NCBI RefSeq assembly: GCF_000143145.1
Contig: NC_014313.1
Span: forward strand, 2,170,001 to 2,234,000
Reading direction: 5' to 3'
Length of the DNA: 64,000 nt
DNA from: Hyphomicrobium denitrificans ATCC 51888
GTDB lineage: Bacteria > Pseudomonadota > Alphaproteobacteria > Rhizobiales > Hyphomicrobiaceae
Numbering within the stretch: position 1 is the stretch's first letter; the number at the start of each line of letters is the position of its first letter. Under the pieces are notes generated by a model. That model had not been told where the DNA came from. It saw only the letters and a program-made list of their open reading frames with translations, and made no database searches. Shown here one piece after another: positions 9,998 to 17,941 of the stretch. The position numbers and the translations under genes were made by a program.

Positions 9998-10012
9998 GTA
10001 CCCTATTTGTTC
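9998..10012. promoter_or_regulatory. Candidate LexA (SOS) box upstream of recA
   Basis: GTAC-N7-GTTC matches the alphaproteobacterial LexA site GTTC-N7-GTTC at seven of eight defined positions, with an A/T-rich centre. It sits about 50 bp before the longer recA start. The placement and one-mismatch fit are seen; LexA binding is inferred from the known regulation of recA in this class. Confidence 0.5.
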
Positions 10013-10152
10013 CAATCTCGTCAATCACGTTTTGTTCTCATCGTACTCAAATAAGCGGAACTTATAGAGTGGACAGGGGTCAAGTGGGCTATCGGTCCGC
10101 TACTCGGCATCATGGGCCGAATGATTTCAGGAACCAAGACGAGGTATTAGAC

Positions 10153-10710
10153 ATGAGCGCATCAAGCGGCCGTTTCGGCATCCGGGTCGGCGAAGCCCTG
10201 GTCGCGGGCGGCCCGCCAGGCACTGCGGCGGAACCCGAAGTTGCGATCGGCGAGATGGACGGCCCGTTCGGCACGGCCTTCGCGACGCTTCTCGGCGACC
10301 AGACCAAAGGGCACAGCAAGGTGCTGTCGCTGCTCAACACCGACGTCATGGTGCGTCCGCCGACGCTGTGCGTCAGCAAGGTGACGGTCGAGAACGAGCG
10401 CTACACGAACATCCTCATGGGCACCGTTCAGTATGCGACGTCGATGGGCGTGCTCGACGCCGTGCGCTCGGGCGACCTGCCGCGCGACAAGGTCGATGAT
10501 CTCGGCATCATCGTGTCGGTGTGGCTCAACCCGTCGGTCGCGACGATCGAGAAGCTCGACCACAAGATCCTGTTCGACATTCATCGCAAGGCGACGGCGC
10601 TCGCCATTCACAAGGCGATGACCTATCAGCCGACGATCGACTGGCTCCTGGAGAACCAGGACAAGGTCATTCACAAATATTTCGAGAAGGGTCTCAAGGG
10701 CGAGATCTAA
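10153..10710 (+). CDS. Formaldehyde-activating enzyme (Fae) family protein, divergent paralogue
   Basis: 185 residues. The Fae fold is recognisable by GIRVGEALV (9-17), the TAF segment (41-43), PPTLCVSKVTVENER, QYATSMGVLDAV and LPRDKVDDLGIIVSVWLNP. Classical Fae condenses formaldehyde with tetrahydromethanopterin in methylotrophs. Against my memory of the Methylorubrum Fae sequence, the catalytic histidine (AHIDLI segment) aligns with E27 here (AEPEVAIGE). The C-terminus (TYQPTIDWLLENQDKVIHKY) also differs. It may therefore bind C1 carriers without the normal reaction, or do something else. The start ATG at 10153 has GAGG eight to nine bases upstream. It is a single gene, divergent from recA and followed by 700 bp of repeats. 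Codon use looks strongly biased, suggesting good expression. Confidence 0.8.
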   Translation: MSASSGRFGIRVGEALVAGGPPGTAAEPEVAIGEMDGPFGTAFATLLGDQTKGHSKVLSLLNTDVMVRPPTLCVSKVTVENERYTNILMGTVQYATSMGVLDAVRSGDLPRDKVDDLGIIVSVWLNPSVATIEKLDHKILFDIHRKATALAIHKAMTYQPTIDWLLENQDKVIHKYFEKGLKGEI

Positions 10711-11425
10711 GGTTCGATCAAGCTCGGACGGCAAACATCTGCGTCGAGTTCGTTCCGATATGCGGGCGGTGCACTGATCATCAGTTGCCGCCCGCATTCA
10801 TTTCTGCTGCAGACGATCCGCCTGCGTCTTCACCCCACCCCCGACCCCTCCCCGTCAAGGGGAAGGGAGAAGTGGGGCGAGGATCATCGCAGGGTCATTC
10901 TCTCTCCCCGTTCTTCGCGGCGAGAGGGTCAGTGTGAGGGGCAGCGTCTGAGTGAGAGCCTGCATCCCGAACCACCGATGCGTCGGCTGCTCACTTCGCA
11001 GGCCGGGTAACAGAGGCGCCGCTTCATTCCCCTCCCCCTTGCGGGGAGGGGTTAGGGGTGGGGGTAACAGAAGCGTGATGCGGCGGACCGGTGGTGATTT
11101 CGCAGCAGGACAGGCGTGTGCCGCACGACTTCATTTGCGAAGTTTTCTCAGGCGATCCGCATGGGTCTTCACGTCATGCTCAGCCCCTCCCTTGAGAGGA
11201 GGGGAGAAGTGGCGTTTGGATAGAGATCCCCAGACGCTCGAAATTCTGGCTGGCTCTGAGATTCTTTCGTCATTCTCGAACGGCCGAGCATGCGAGGCCT
11301 TTCGGGAATCCAGCAGAAGAATTGCCGAAGGCTCAATATTGCGTTTGCGACAAGTCTTGTGCTGGATCCCCGGCCTTCGACTCGGCTTCGCCGCGCTCGG
11401 CCGAGGATGACGAAGCGAGAGGCTT
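10711..11425. repeat. Gene-free 715-bp stretch filled with extragenic palindromes
   Basis: No convincing gene. It holds C/G-rich inverted repeats (10836-10868; 11029-11051 with arms CCCCTCCCC / GGGGAGGGG; about 11188-11208 with CCCCTCCC / GGAGGGG) and the family D element at 11269-11411, which has the same landmark order as 8661-8789. Several of these could stop transcripts from the Fae-like gene (plus strand) and cckA (minus strand). Open frames here follow the repeats and lack ribosome sites. Confidence 0.7.
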
Positions 11426-14032
11426 CTACTTCGCCAGCTCTTCCTTCACTTTCGCGGCGAGTTGCGGGAGCGAGAACGGCTTTGGCAGGAAGGCGAAATT
11501 GTCGGAGCCCATGCTCTCGCGGAAGGCTTCGTTCGGATAGCCCGAAACGAAGATCACCTTGATCGACGGGTTGCGCTTCCGCAGTTCCTTGAACAGCGCA
11601 GGACCATCCATCTCCGGCATCACGACGTCCGATACGACGATGTCGATCTCACCTTCATTCGCCGCCATGATCTCGAGCGCTTCGACGCCGTCGGTCGCTT
11701 CCAGAACCTGATACCCCTGACGCTTCAGCGCGCGGACTGCGAACTGGCGAACCTCGACCTCGTCCTCGACGAGCAGCACGCGGCCGGTGCCGGTGAGATC
11801 GGTTGCCTGGAGTTCCTTCTTGCCGGCGGCGATCGGCTGCGGACGCACGGCTGCAGCTTCTTCGTTATCCTCGACGACATAGCGCGGCAGGAAGATCTTG
11901 AAGGTCGTGCCCTTGCCGAGCTCACTTTCGGGGAAAATGTAGCCGCCCGACTGCTTGATGATGCCGTAGACCGAGGCGAGGCCAAGGCCCGTGCCCTTGC
12001 CGATGCCCTTGGTCGTGAAGAACGGCTCGAAGATTTTCGCCATCACCTCCGGGCTCATGCCGGTGCCGGTGTCGGAGATTTCGAGCAGCACGTATTCGCC
12101 CGGCGTGAAGCCCGCGGCGGGGCTCATGCGCTGGCTTTCGCGCTCGGTGACGTTCTGCGTGCGGATCGTCAGCTTGCCGCCGCTGGGCATCGCGTCGCGA
12201 GCGTTGCGCGCGAGGTTCAGGATGACCTGATACAGCTGATTGCTGTCGGCGCGGACGTACCAGAGATCGCGTCCCGCCTGGAACTGCAGATCGATCTTCT
12301 CGCGCACCTGCGTCTTCAGCATGGCGCGCATATCAGACGTCAGCTCGTTCAGGTCGAACACGGAGACCTGCTGCGTCTGCTTGCGCGAAAAGCCGAGCAG
12401 TCCAGCGACGAGATTAGCGGCGCGGTTCGCCGCCGATTGGATGTTCTTGATGTCCTTGTACGACGGATCGCTCGGGCGATGCGTCTGCAGCAGCAAATCG
12501 GAAAAGCCGATGATGGCCGTCAGCACGTTGTTGAAGTCGTGCGCGATGCCGCCCGCCAGATTGCCGACGGCTTCCATCTTCTGGGCCTGCGAAACCCGGT
12601 CCTCGAGCTGCTTCTGCTCGGTCGCATCGATGACGTAGAGCGCCGCTGCGGCGCCGCCCGACACGGCGGCAAGCGGCGACATGAACACCCGGCAGGTGAA
12701 CTGCTTCTGATCGCCCGACGTAATCTCGATCGGCTGCACGTTGCCGCGCCCGGCAAGAACCTCTGCGAGACCTTCTTCGATGCGCGTGCGCTCGCCAGCG
12801 TCGCCCGTACGGCCCAGCGCTTCGCAAGCCAGAACGTCCTGCGCCGGTCGTCCGTCGAGCACGAGGCGCATGAAGGCAGCGTTGCAGCTTGCGATCCGGC
12901 CTTCGCCGTCGATCGTCGCGATGCCGAACGGCGCCGACTGGAAGAACTGCGAAGCGCGAACGTCCTGCGGCGTGCGATCTCCGAGCCCAGCCGTCAGACG
13001 GTTGATGGCGGTGATCGTGAAACCTTCATCGGGATGACCACCCGCCGGTTCGACGAGAAGCGTCAGCGGCACCATGCGGCCGTCCTGCCGCGTCAGGTCG
13101 AGATCGACGACGCGCTGATCGGCTTCCGGTATCCCGGCCATGTTCTCGAGGAGGCGCGCGCCGTCGCCGCCCGCAAGTTCGGCCAAGCGAAGATGATGCG
13201 TCCGGAGCGAACCGACCGGATAGCCGAGCCATTGCTCGAACGCGGCGTTGACGTGAAGAATGGTGCCGTCGCCTGCGATCGACATGAAGCCCGCCGGCAT
13301 CGTGTCGAAGGCTGCGAGCGCGGTTTCAAGCGTGCCGACGCGCTGCGCTTCTTGCGCCTTGTCTTTCGAAATGTCCCGGATGCGCCACAGCGCGAGACGC
13401 TGCCGCAGAAGCGTGCCGTCGCCATTGCCGGTCGACACGAACGGGCGCACGGAAATCCTGACCCACGCCGGGCGGCGCGACGGACCTGGACGCAAGCGGA
13501 CATCCTCGCTGCGGCTCTCGCCCCGTTCGGCGGCGCGCGTCAGGCGAAAGAGGGCTTGCGTCGCTTCGGGCTCGGCGCTCATCACGGCATCGAGCGCTGC
13601 GAACGGTCCGGCTTCGTGGCGGCCGAACATATCTTCGAGCGCCGCATTCGCGTAGACGACCGTGCTGTCCTGGTGCGCGAGAATCTGCGGCTCGTCGCTG
13701 GCGTCGGTGGCGGCCTTGAGCAGATCGCCCGGCGCCACGCGCGCTCCGATGCGAATGTGTCCGGCGGCGACACCAAAGATCAGGAACATGCCGAGCATTG
13801 CCAGAACCGCGATCACGGTCAGCAGAACCGGCTTGCCGGAGCTGCTCGCAAGCAGGCCAAAAACCAGGGCGCCCGCTGCGGCAACAATCATTGCTACGGG
13901 GAGGAACCCGCCGAACCCTTCCGCTGTGTTCAGCGTGTCGAGCGGGGCGGCATTGATCCTCAACGCCTCGCGATCCTTCATGGGCTCGGAATCTATCTGA
14001 TTCTCGATGGCCGGGGCGTCAGTCTGGAGCAT
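11426..14032 (-). CDS. cckA: Cell-cycle hybrid histidine kinase CckA
   Basis: 868 residues. CckA feeds phosphate through ChpT to CtrA and CpdR to control the alphaproteobacterial cell cycle, and acts at the inner membrane. Seen: two N-terminal membrane segments (about 38-95: [20 protein letters not shown] and [20 protein letters not shown]), PAS-like regions (about 110-480), the HisKA motif [20 protein letters not shown] (H about 498), an HATPase domain with [22 protein letters not shown] and [14 protein letters not shown], and a C-terminal receiver (about 748-866) with [14 protein letters not shown] and the conserved [12 protein letters not shown]. The start ATG at 14030-14032 has no strong ribosome site; ATG at 13979-13981 is an alternative. 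A CtrA-like box lies in the divergent promoter region. Confidence 0.92.
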   Translation of the reverse strand: MLQTDAPAIENQIDSEPMKDREALRINAAPLDTLNTAEGFGGFLPVAMIVAAAGALVFGLLASSSGKPVLLTVIAVLAMLGMFLIFGVAAGHIRIGARVAPGDLLKAATDASDEPQILAHQDSTVVYANAALEDMFGRHEAGPFAALDAVMSAEPEATQALFRLTRAAERGESRSEDVRLRPGPSRRPAWVRISVRPFVSTGNGDGTLLRQRLALWRIRDISKDKAQEAQRVGTLETALAAFDTMPAGFMSIAGDGTILHVNAAFEQWLGYPVGSLRTHHLRLAELAGGDGARLLENMAGIPEADQRVVDLDLTRQDGRMVPLTLLVEPAGGHPDEGFTITAINRLTAGLGDRTPQDVRASQFFQSAPFGIATIDGEGRIASCNAAFMRLVLDGRPAQDVLACEALGRTGDAGERTRIEEGLAEVLAGRGNVQPIEITSGDQKQFTCRVFMSPLAAVSGGAAAALYVIDATEQKQLEDRVSQAQKMEAVGNLAGGIAHDFNNVLTAIIGFSDLLLQTHRPSDPSYKDIKNIQSAANRAANLVAGLLGFSRKQTQQVSVFDLNELTSDMRAMLKTQVREKIDLQFQAGRDLWYVRADSNQLYQVILNLARNARDAMPSGGKLTIRTQNVTERESQRMSPAAGFTPGEYVLLEISDTGTGMSPEVMAKIFEPFFTTKGIGKGTGLGLASVYGIIKQSGGYIFPESELGKGTTFKIFLPRYVVEDNEEAAAVRPQPIAAGKKELQATDLTGTGRVLLVEDEVEVRQFAVRALKRQGYQVLEATDGVEALEIMAANEGEIDIVVSDVVMPEMDGPALFKELRKRNPSIKVIFVSGYPNEAFRESMGSDNFAFLPKPFSLPQLAAKVKEELAK

Positions 14033-14114
14033 GGGAACTGGAACTCAAACGCAACTGCAACTGTGCCGCAACGAGTCGGCGCTTTTCTGTTGGCTAAGAC
14101 TTCGCTCAAGAGAG

Positions 14115-14129
14115 TTAACATGCAGTCAA
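14115..14129. promoter_or_regulatory. Candidate CtrA-binding site
   Basis: TTAA-CATGCAG-TCAA fits the CtrA full-site pattern TTAA-N7-TTAA with one mismatch. It is in the 170-bp gap between divergent cckA and the FliO-like gene, 80-90 bp from either start. CtrA control of cckA or of flagellar genes is known in relatives; here it is inferred from this motif only. Confidence 0.4.
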
Positions 14130-14202
14130 CTCGCGTGTATCGATCGCTATCTCTTGCAAGAATTCGATACGCGGCATTGAGGCAACCAGGCACGAGGCGC
14201 GC

Positions 14203-14592
14203 ATGCAAAGCTATATCTTCTGGACGTTGCTGTTGGTCGTGCTGGGATTGGCGAGCGCGGGCATCGCGGTTTTCCTGCGGGCTTATTTAAACGGGACCAG
14301 TCCCTCCTCCGTTCTGTTCCGGCAAAAAGGCGAGCGCCGGCTCGAGGTCGTCGATCATGCCAGCATCGATAGCCGCAGAAAGCTGCTGCTGATCCGGCGC
14401 GACGGCGTCGAGCATCTGGTGATGACCGGCGGACCCGTCGACGTCGTGATTGAAACGGGCATCACGCCGCCTGCCGCGCCGCCACAGGCTGAAATTGCGC
14501 CGCCTCGCGATCGCGCGGGTTTCCGCCGCCCGCCGATGTTTGCGCGTGGCTCGCAACCTCCGCCGGAGTCGGATTCCGGACCGCAGTTTTAG
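14203..14592 (+). CDS. FliO-like single-pass membrane protein
   Basis: 129 residues. One N-terminal membrane segment (residues about 4-26, IFWTLLLVVLGLASAGIAVF) is followed by a short cytoplasmic domain with RRLEVVDHASIDSRRKLLLI and RRDGVEHLVMTGGPVDVVIE, the pattern of FliO/FliO-like proteins that assist the flagellar export gate. A Pro-rich tail follows (PPAAPPQAEIAPP). In Hyphomicrobiales such a protein is often found apart from the flagellar cluster; no other flagellar gene is in this window, so the flagellar role is not certain. It is divergent from cckA with a possible CtrA site between them. The start ATG at 14203 directly precedes the membrane segment. Confidence 0.65.
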   Translation: MQSYIFWTLLLVVLGLASAGIAVFLRAYLNGTSPSSVLFRQKGERRLEVVDHASIDSRRKLLLIRRDGVEHLVMTGGPVDVVIETGITPPAAPPQAEIAPPRDRAGFRRPPMFARGSQPPPESDSGPQF

Positions 14593-14632
14593 GGATTAGG
14601 TTTTAGGGAATAGGGATTAGAGATTAGAAATT
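14588..14632. repeat. GGGATTAG-type short tandem degenerate repeat
   Basis: A degenerate run of (T)TAGGGATTAG-like units begins at the stop codon of the FliO-like gene and fades by about 14632. It is low complexity and clearly unlike the GC-rich surroundings. No function is assigned. Confidence 0.6.
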
Positions 14633-14654
14633 CAGCGATAGCTGCAAAAGCGTC

Positions 14655-14674
14655 ATGGCCGCAAAGGCGGCCAT
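14655..14674. repeat. Short palindrome (family B copy 2)
   Basis: ATGGCCGC, loop AAAG, GCGGCCAT: the same arms as at 5612-5631. It is placed between convergent genes and could act as a bidirectional terminator. Confidence 0.5.
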
Positions 14675-14703
14675 TTACGACAGATCGGCCGGATCAAATC
14701 GAC

Positions 14704-14973
14704 TTAGCGGGAAGCGTCGACGTCGCCGAAATCGGCCAGCGTAAATTTGTGAAGATCGAGCGGCCGGACGGTACTCGCAAACTGATTTCGGAGGCTGCGT
14801 TTTGCTGATCGCGCCGACTGTTTGCGCGCTGCCGAAGCGGCATTCCACATTTCCGGGCTTGCGCTGACATCGACATACGGGAGCGCGTTCACCCAAGACG
14901 TCGAAGACAGAACGGCGCTGGCCATTGTCGCGATCGCCGCTGCTGCCAGCGTAGACGAGATCGTAATCGACAC
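14704..14973 (-). CDS. Small hypothetical protein, possibly exported
   Basis: 89 residues if started at the GTG at 14971-14973, which has AGGGAG nine bases upstream. The N-terminus (SITISSTLAAAAIATMASAV) is hydrophobic and could be a signal peptide or anchor. The rest is basic (ARKQSARSAKRSLRNQFAST). The same frame continues upstream into the REP cluster, where it only translates the repeats, which is why the short form was chosen. I recognise no family. The coding call is moderate to weak. Confidence 0.4.
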   Translation of the reverse strand: MSITISSTLAAAAIATMASAVLSSTSWVNALPYVDVSASPEMWNAASAARKQSARSAKRSLRNQFASTVRPLDLHKFTLADFGDVDASR

Positions 14974-14994
14974 GAGCGTTGTCTCCCTTTGTTT

Positions 14995-15148
14995 GCGCCG
15001 GGCGACTCCCCTCCGGGGAGCCGGCCGCCCGGCGCGCACCGCCAGTTGCATAGCGTCGAGCGACCTCCCGCTTCGGGGAGCCGGCCGCCCGGCGCGCACG
15101 GCCAGAATTGCTCGGGCGACTTCCCCTTCGGGAAGGCGGCCGCGCAGC
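14995..15148. repeat. REP-like palindromic repeat cluster (family A, copies 4-6)
   Basis: Three tandem copies of the 4809-4932 family. Copy 4 (14995-15035) has outer arms GCGCCGGGCG / CGCCCGGCGC and inner arms CTCCCC / GGGGAG; copies at about 15056-15099 and 15112-15148 are more degenerate. The common core is GAGCCGGCCGCC (GAAGGCGGCCGC in the last). Relative to 4809-4849, the arm bases differ on both sides so that pairing is kept. Confidence 0.72.
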
Positions 15149-15251
15149 CTGCACAAGCTGTGGTAGAAGAGTGTCCCCCCAATCAATTAATGGCCGGTAA
15201 AGCCATGTCGCGAAACGGGACGGCCGGGGTATGGCCGCGCCCTCGCCTCAG

Positions 15252-15974
15252 CTATTCCTCGCGATAAACGCGTTCGCGGCGCTCGTGGCGCTCCTGCGCC
15301 TCGACCGACAGGGTGGCGATCGGGCGGGCATCGAGCCGCTTCAGGCCGATCGGCTCGCCGGTATCCTCGCAATATCCGTACGTCCCGTCCTCGATCCGGC
15401 CGACAGCCGCGTCGATCTTGGCGATCAGCTTGCGCTGACGGTCGCGCGTGCGAAGCTCGGTCGCTCGATCGGTTTCTGAGGTCGCGCGATCGGCGAGATC
15501 GGCGTGCTGTGTCGAGTCCTCGTGCAAGATCGCCAGCGTTTCGCGCGTCTGGCGCAAGATCTCGTCTTTCCAGTCAAGCAGCCGCTTGCGGAAATACGCC
15601 TTGTGCAGGTCGTTCATGAACGGCTCGTCGTCCGACGGCTTGTAGCCGGCAGGGAGAACGATATCTGCAATCTTTACGCGCGGAGCCATCTTCTTGTTCG
15701 TACCCTCTGACTTCTTTAACGCCGGTTTCGGCACTGCGGCCGGCTGCGCTGCGACCTTCGCTGCTGGAGCCTTCTTTGTAGCCGGTTTCGCGGCCGTCGC
15801 CGTCTTCACCTTGGAAGACTTGACCGGCGCCGGTTTTGCCGCCGTTTTCTTTTTGTCCGCGGCAGGTTTGCCTGCCGGCGTTTTGCTGGCCTTTGCCGAC
15901 TGAGCGGACTTGGCAACAGCCTTCTTCCCGGCGGATTTTCCCTTCGCCGTCTTTGCCGCGATCGTCTTGCTCAT
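15252..15974 (-). CDS. dksA: DksA-type RNA polymerase-binding regulator with Lys/Ala-rich N-terminal extension
   Basis: 240 residues. DksA enters the RNA polymerase secondary channel and works with ppGpp in the stringent response. The C-terminal 130 residues are the DksA domain (FMNDLHKAYFRKRLLDWKDE onward); the coiled-coil tip DLADRA keeps the DxxDxA signature. The zinc-finger region YGYCEDTGEPIGLKRLDARP keeps only one of four Cys, as I recall for other alphaproteobacterial DksA proteins. Residues 1 to about 110 are a histone H1-like Lys/Ala/Pro tract (KTAKGKSAGKKAVAKSA and similar), not part of E. coli DksA (151 residues). The start ATG at 15972-15974 has AGGAG upstream; the longer upstream frame shows nothing conserved. 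Divergent from the MoxR-type gene. Confidence 0.88.
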   Translation of the reverse strand: MSKTIAAKTAKGKSAGKKAVAKSAQSAKASKTPAGKPAADKKKTAAKPAPVKSSKVKTATAAKPATKKAPAAKVAAQPAAVPKPALKKSEGTNKKMAPRVKIADIVLPAGYKPSDDEPFMNDLHKAYFRKRLLDWKDEILRQTRETLAILHEDSTQHADLADRATSETDRATELRTRDRQRKLIAKIDAAVGRIEDGTYGYCEDTGEPIGLKRLDARPIATLSVEAQERHERRERVYREE

Positions 15975-16294
15975 CGTCCGCCTCTCCTGAGGCTTATGCG
16001 CTCGAGCTGATAATCGTTGCCGAAGGAAACTCGATCCAAGTGAATCGGGCCTAATTTCCGGCCGATCCTTATCTATTCGAGGCGGCGCTAAGTCAAGCAT
16101 GCGCGCCGCCCAATCCGCGTCCAAAAACGACTAATTTTTGACAGTTAAAACAAGTACTTGACGAGAATGTTCCGGCGATACTCCGGCATAATTGCAGGAT
16201 AGCCGGCCGCCGGTCGTGCGTTTCCGTCATCTTGCTCGTTCTTTCAGCCGCCCCATAGATTGGCGAAGCACAAAACTCCGAGGTTACGGGTTTC

Positions 16295-17140
16295 ATGAAA
16301 TTCGAGGGCACCTCCTCTTACGTTGCGACGGACGATCTGAAGGTCGCCGTCAACGCCGCAATCCAGTTGCAGCGCCCGCTTCTCATCAAGGGCGAACCCG
16401 GCACAGGCAAATCGGTGCTCGCTGCCGAAGTTGCAAGAGCGCTCGGCGCGCCGTTGATCGAATGGCACATCAAGTCGACGACGAAGGCGCAGCAGGGACT
16501 TTACGAATACGATGCCGTTTCGCGGTTGCGCGACGGCCAGCTCGGCGACGAGCGCGTCAAGAATATCGCCAACTACATCAAGCGCGGCAAACTGTGGGAG
16601 GCGTTCACCGCGCCGGAGCGCTCGGTACTGCTGATCGATGAAATCGACAAGGCCGATATCGAATTCCCGAACGATCTGCTGCAAGAACTCGATCGCATGG
16701 AATTCTTCGTCTATGAAACGGGCGAGACGGTGAAGGCGACGACGCGTCCGATCGTTCTGATCACGTCGAACAACGAAAAAGAACTGCCCGACGCGTTTCT
16801 CAGGCGCTGCTTTTTTCACTTCATCAAGTTTCCGGACGCCGAGACGATGCGCCAGATCGTGGACGTGCATTTCCCGGAACTGAAAAAGCGGCTCGTCGGC
16901 GATGCGCTTCGGATTTTCTACGAGTTGCGCGACGTCCCCGGCCTCAAGAAAAAGCCGTCGACGTCGGAGTTGCTCGACTGGCTGAAGCTGCTTCTGCACG
17001 AGGACATCGATCCTGCTCTCATCCGCGAAAGCGATCCGCGCAAGCTCGTGCCGCCGCTTGCCGGTGCGCTCATCAAAAATGAACAGGACGTTCATCTGCT
17101 CGAGCGATTGGCGTTCATGACGCGACGGCGCAAGGAATAG
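16295..17140 (+). CDS. MoxR-type AAA+ ATPase
   Basis: 281 residues, cytosolic. Walker A GEPGTGKS (about 33-40), Walker B LLIDEIDKA (about 111-119), sensor 1 LITSNNEKELPDAFLRRC with the arginine-finger region. MoxR ATPases are chaperone-like and usually work with a von Willebrand factor A protein to mature or insert metal enzymes (for example CoxD/CoxE in CO dehydrogenase). This subgroup (KFEGTSSYVATDDL start, ending FMTRRRK) is normally followed by a VWA gene; here the next gene is a small lipoprotein instead, so its partner must be elsewhere or absent. The ATG at 16295 matches the usual start. Substrate unknown. Confidence 0.87.
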   Translation: MKFEGTSSYVATDDLKVAVNAAIQLQRPLLIKGEPGTGKSVLAAEVARALGAPLIEWHIKSTTKAQQGLYEYDAVSRLRDGQLGDERVKNIANYIKRGKLWEAFTAPERSVLLIDEIDKADIEFPNDLLQELDRMEFFVYETGETVKATTRPIVLITSNNEKELPDAFLRRCFFHFIKFPDAETMRQIVDVHFPELKKRLVGDALRIFYELRDVPGLKKKPSTSELLDWLKLLLHEDIDPALIRESDPRKLVPPLAGALIKNEQDVHLLERLAFMTRRRKE

Positions 17141-17180
17141 CGGCGGGAAAGCAGCTCTCTCCTGCCGGTGCTCGCATATG

Positions 17181-17198
17181 CGAATTAGATGTAATTCG
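17181..17198. promoter_or_regulatory. A/T-rich inverted repeat upstream of lipoprotein gene
   Basis: CGAATTA-GATG-TAATTCG has perfect 7-bp arms, 140 bp before the lipoprotein start. It stands out as AT-rich in GC-rich DNA and could be an operator. No known regulator site is recognised. Confidence 0.3.
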
Positions 17199-17338
17199 TA
17201 TTCAAACCGCGAACCATGTTCAGTAGGCTCATCGCATTTCAGGGCAACCGCCTTGATTTCGGCCGGTGATTGCGCCTGAATGCCTGCGCACCTACTTAAC
17301 TCAGCGGTGAGACTACTTTTGCGGCTAGGAGATGTGCC

Positions 17339-17653
17339 ATGAGGAAGTTGCTAATTGCGCTGGCTGTGCTCGGCGCGCTTGGGAGCGCGGCTTGCGACAG
17401 TCAAAAAGAGAAAGCTGACAACGCTGCCGACAAGGCCGCGACCGACAGCTCGACGGCCGATAAAGCTGCGGCTGATGCGGACAAGGCGGCTGCGGAAGCC
17501 AAGGAAGCGGCCGATAAGGCAGCCGCTGAGAAAGCAGCTGCCGAGAAGGCCGCGGCAGAAACGCCAGCCGCTCCGGCGCCTGCTGAAACACCGGCTACGC
17601 CGCCGGCAACCGACAGCTCGACCACCACACCGGCACCGGCTCCGGCGCCGTAA
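17339..17653 (+). CDS. Small Ala/Lys-rich lipoprotein
   Basis: 104 residues. Residues 1-18 form a lipoprotein signal (KLLIALAVLGALGSAAC) with C19 as the probable lipidated residue, although the -3 position is Ser instead of Leu. The mature part is built of Ala-rich repeats (ADKAAADADKAAAEAKEAAD) with heptad-like spacing, likely a long helix, then a Pro/Ala/Thr tail that may cross peptidoglycan. It is similar in style to Lpp-like envelope proteins but I cannot assign a family. AGGAG lies seven bases before the ATG at 17339. It stands alone, 200 bp after the MoxR-type gene. Confidence 0.75.
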   Translation: MRKLLIALAVLGALGSAACDSQKEKADNAADKAATDSSTADKAAADADKAAAEAKEAADKAAAEKAAAEKAAAETPAAPAPAETPATPPATDSSTTTPAPAPAP

Positions 17654-17941
17654 GTATCTTCCGGTCACGATCGACGGTTTTTTACCGCTATTTCAAGAGG
17701 GGGCTAAGCCTTCCGGCCTAGCTCCCTTAACGCCCGTGTTTGTGCGTATTTGTCGCGAACGGCGACCACCATTCGGTGACGTACCGACTTTAAACATTCC
17801 GCTCCGGAACCGCCGGACGGTAACCGCAGCATAAATTCGCCAGAGCTTGCTCGGCAGATTTGCGGTAATGCGGCCTACATCCTAATTTTATCGGCCGCGC
17901 TGGCTGCGCAATTCACAGCCCTCAAAAAGTTTGGACGTTGT

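Noticed and set aside
11462..14290. A 940-codon plus-strand frame opposite cckA
   Set aside because: Antisense of a complete CckA; no ribosome site or recognisable domain, and it runs through repeats into the FliO-like gene.
14588..14632. Telomere-like TTAGGG repeat
   Set aside because: The units are degenerate and internal to the sequence on both sides; nothing suggests a linear replicon end.
4809..15148. CRISPR-like spacing of the family A repeats
   Set aside because: Copies are few, are hairpins with variable arms, have irregular spacing, and no cas genes are near.
14974..15186. Coding sequence across the REP cluster with repeated RAGRPAPR peptides
   Set aside because: The peptide repeats are simply translations of the palindromic DNA repeats; a GTG start downstream with a ribosome site is better.
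16149..16173. Possible EcfG promoter upstream of dksA (GGAAC-N16-TGTT, minus strand)
   Set aside because: Spacing of 16 plus a mismatch in the -10; too weak to list as a feature.
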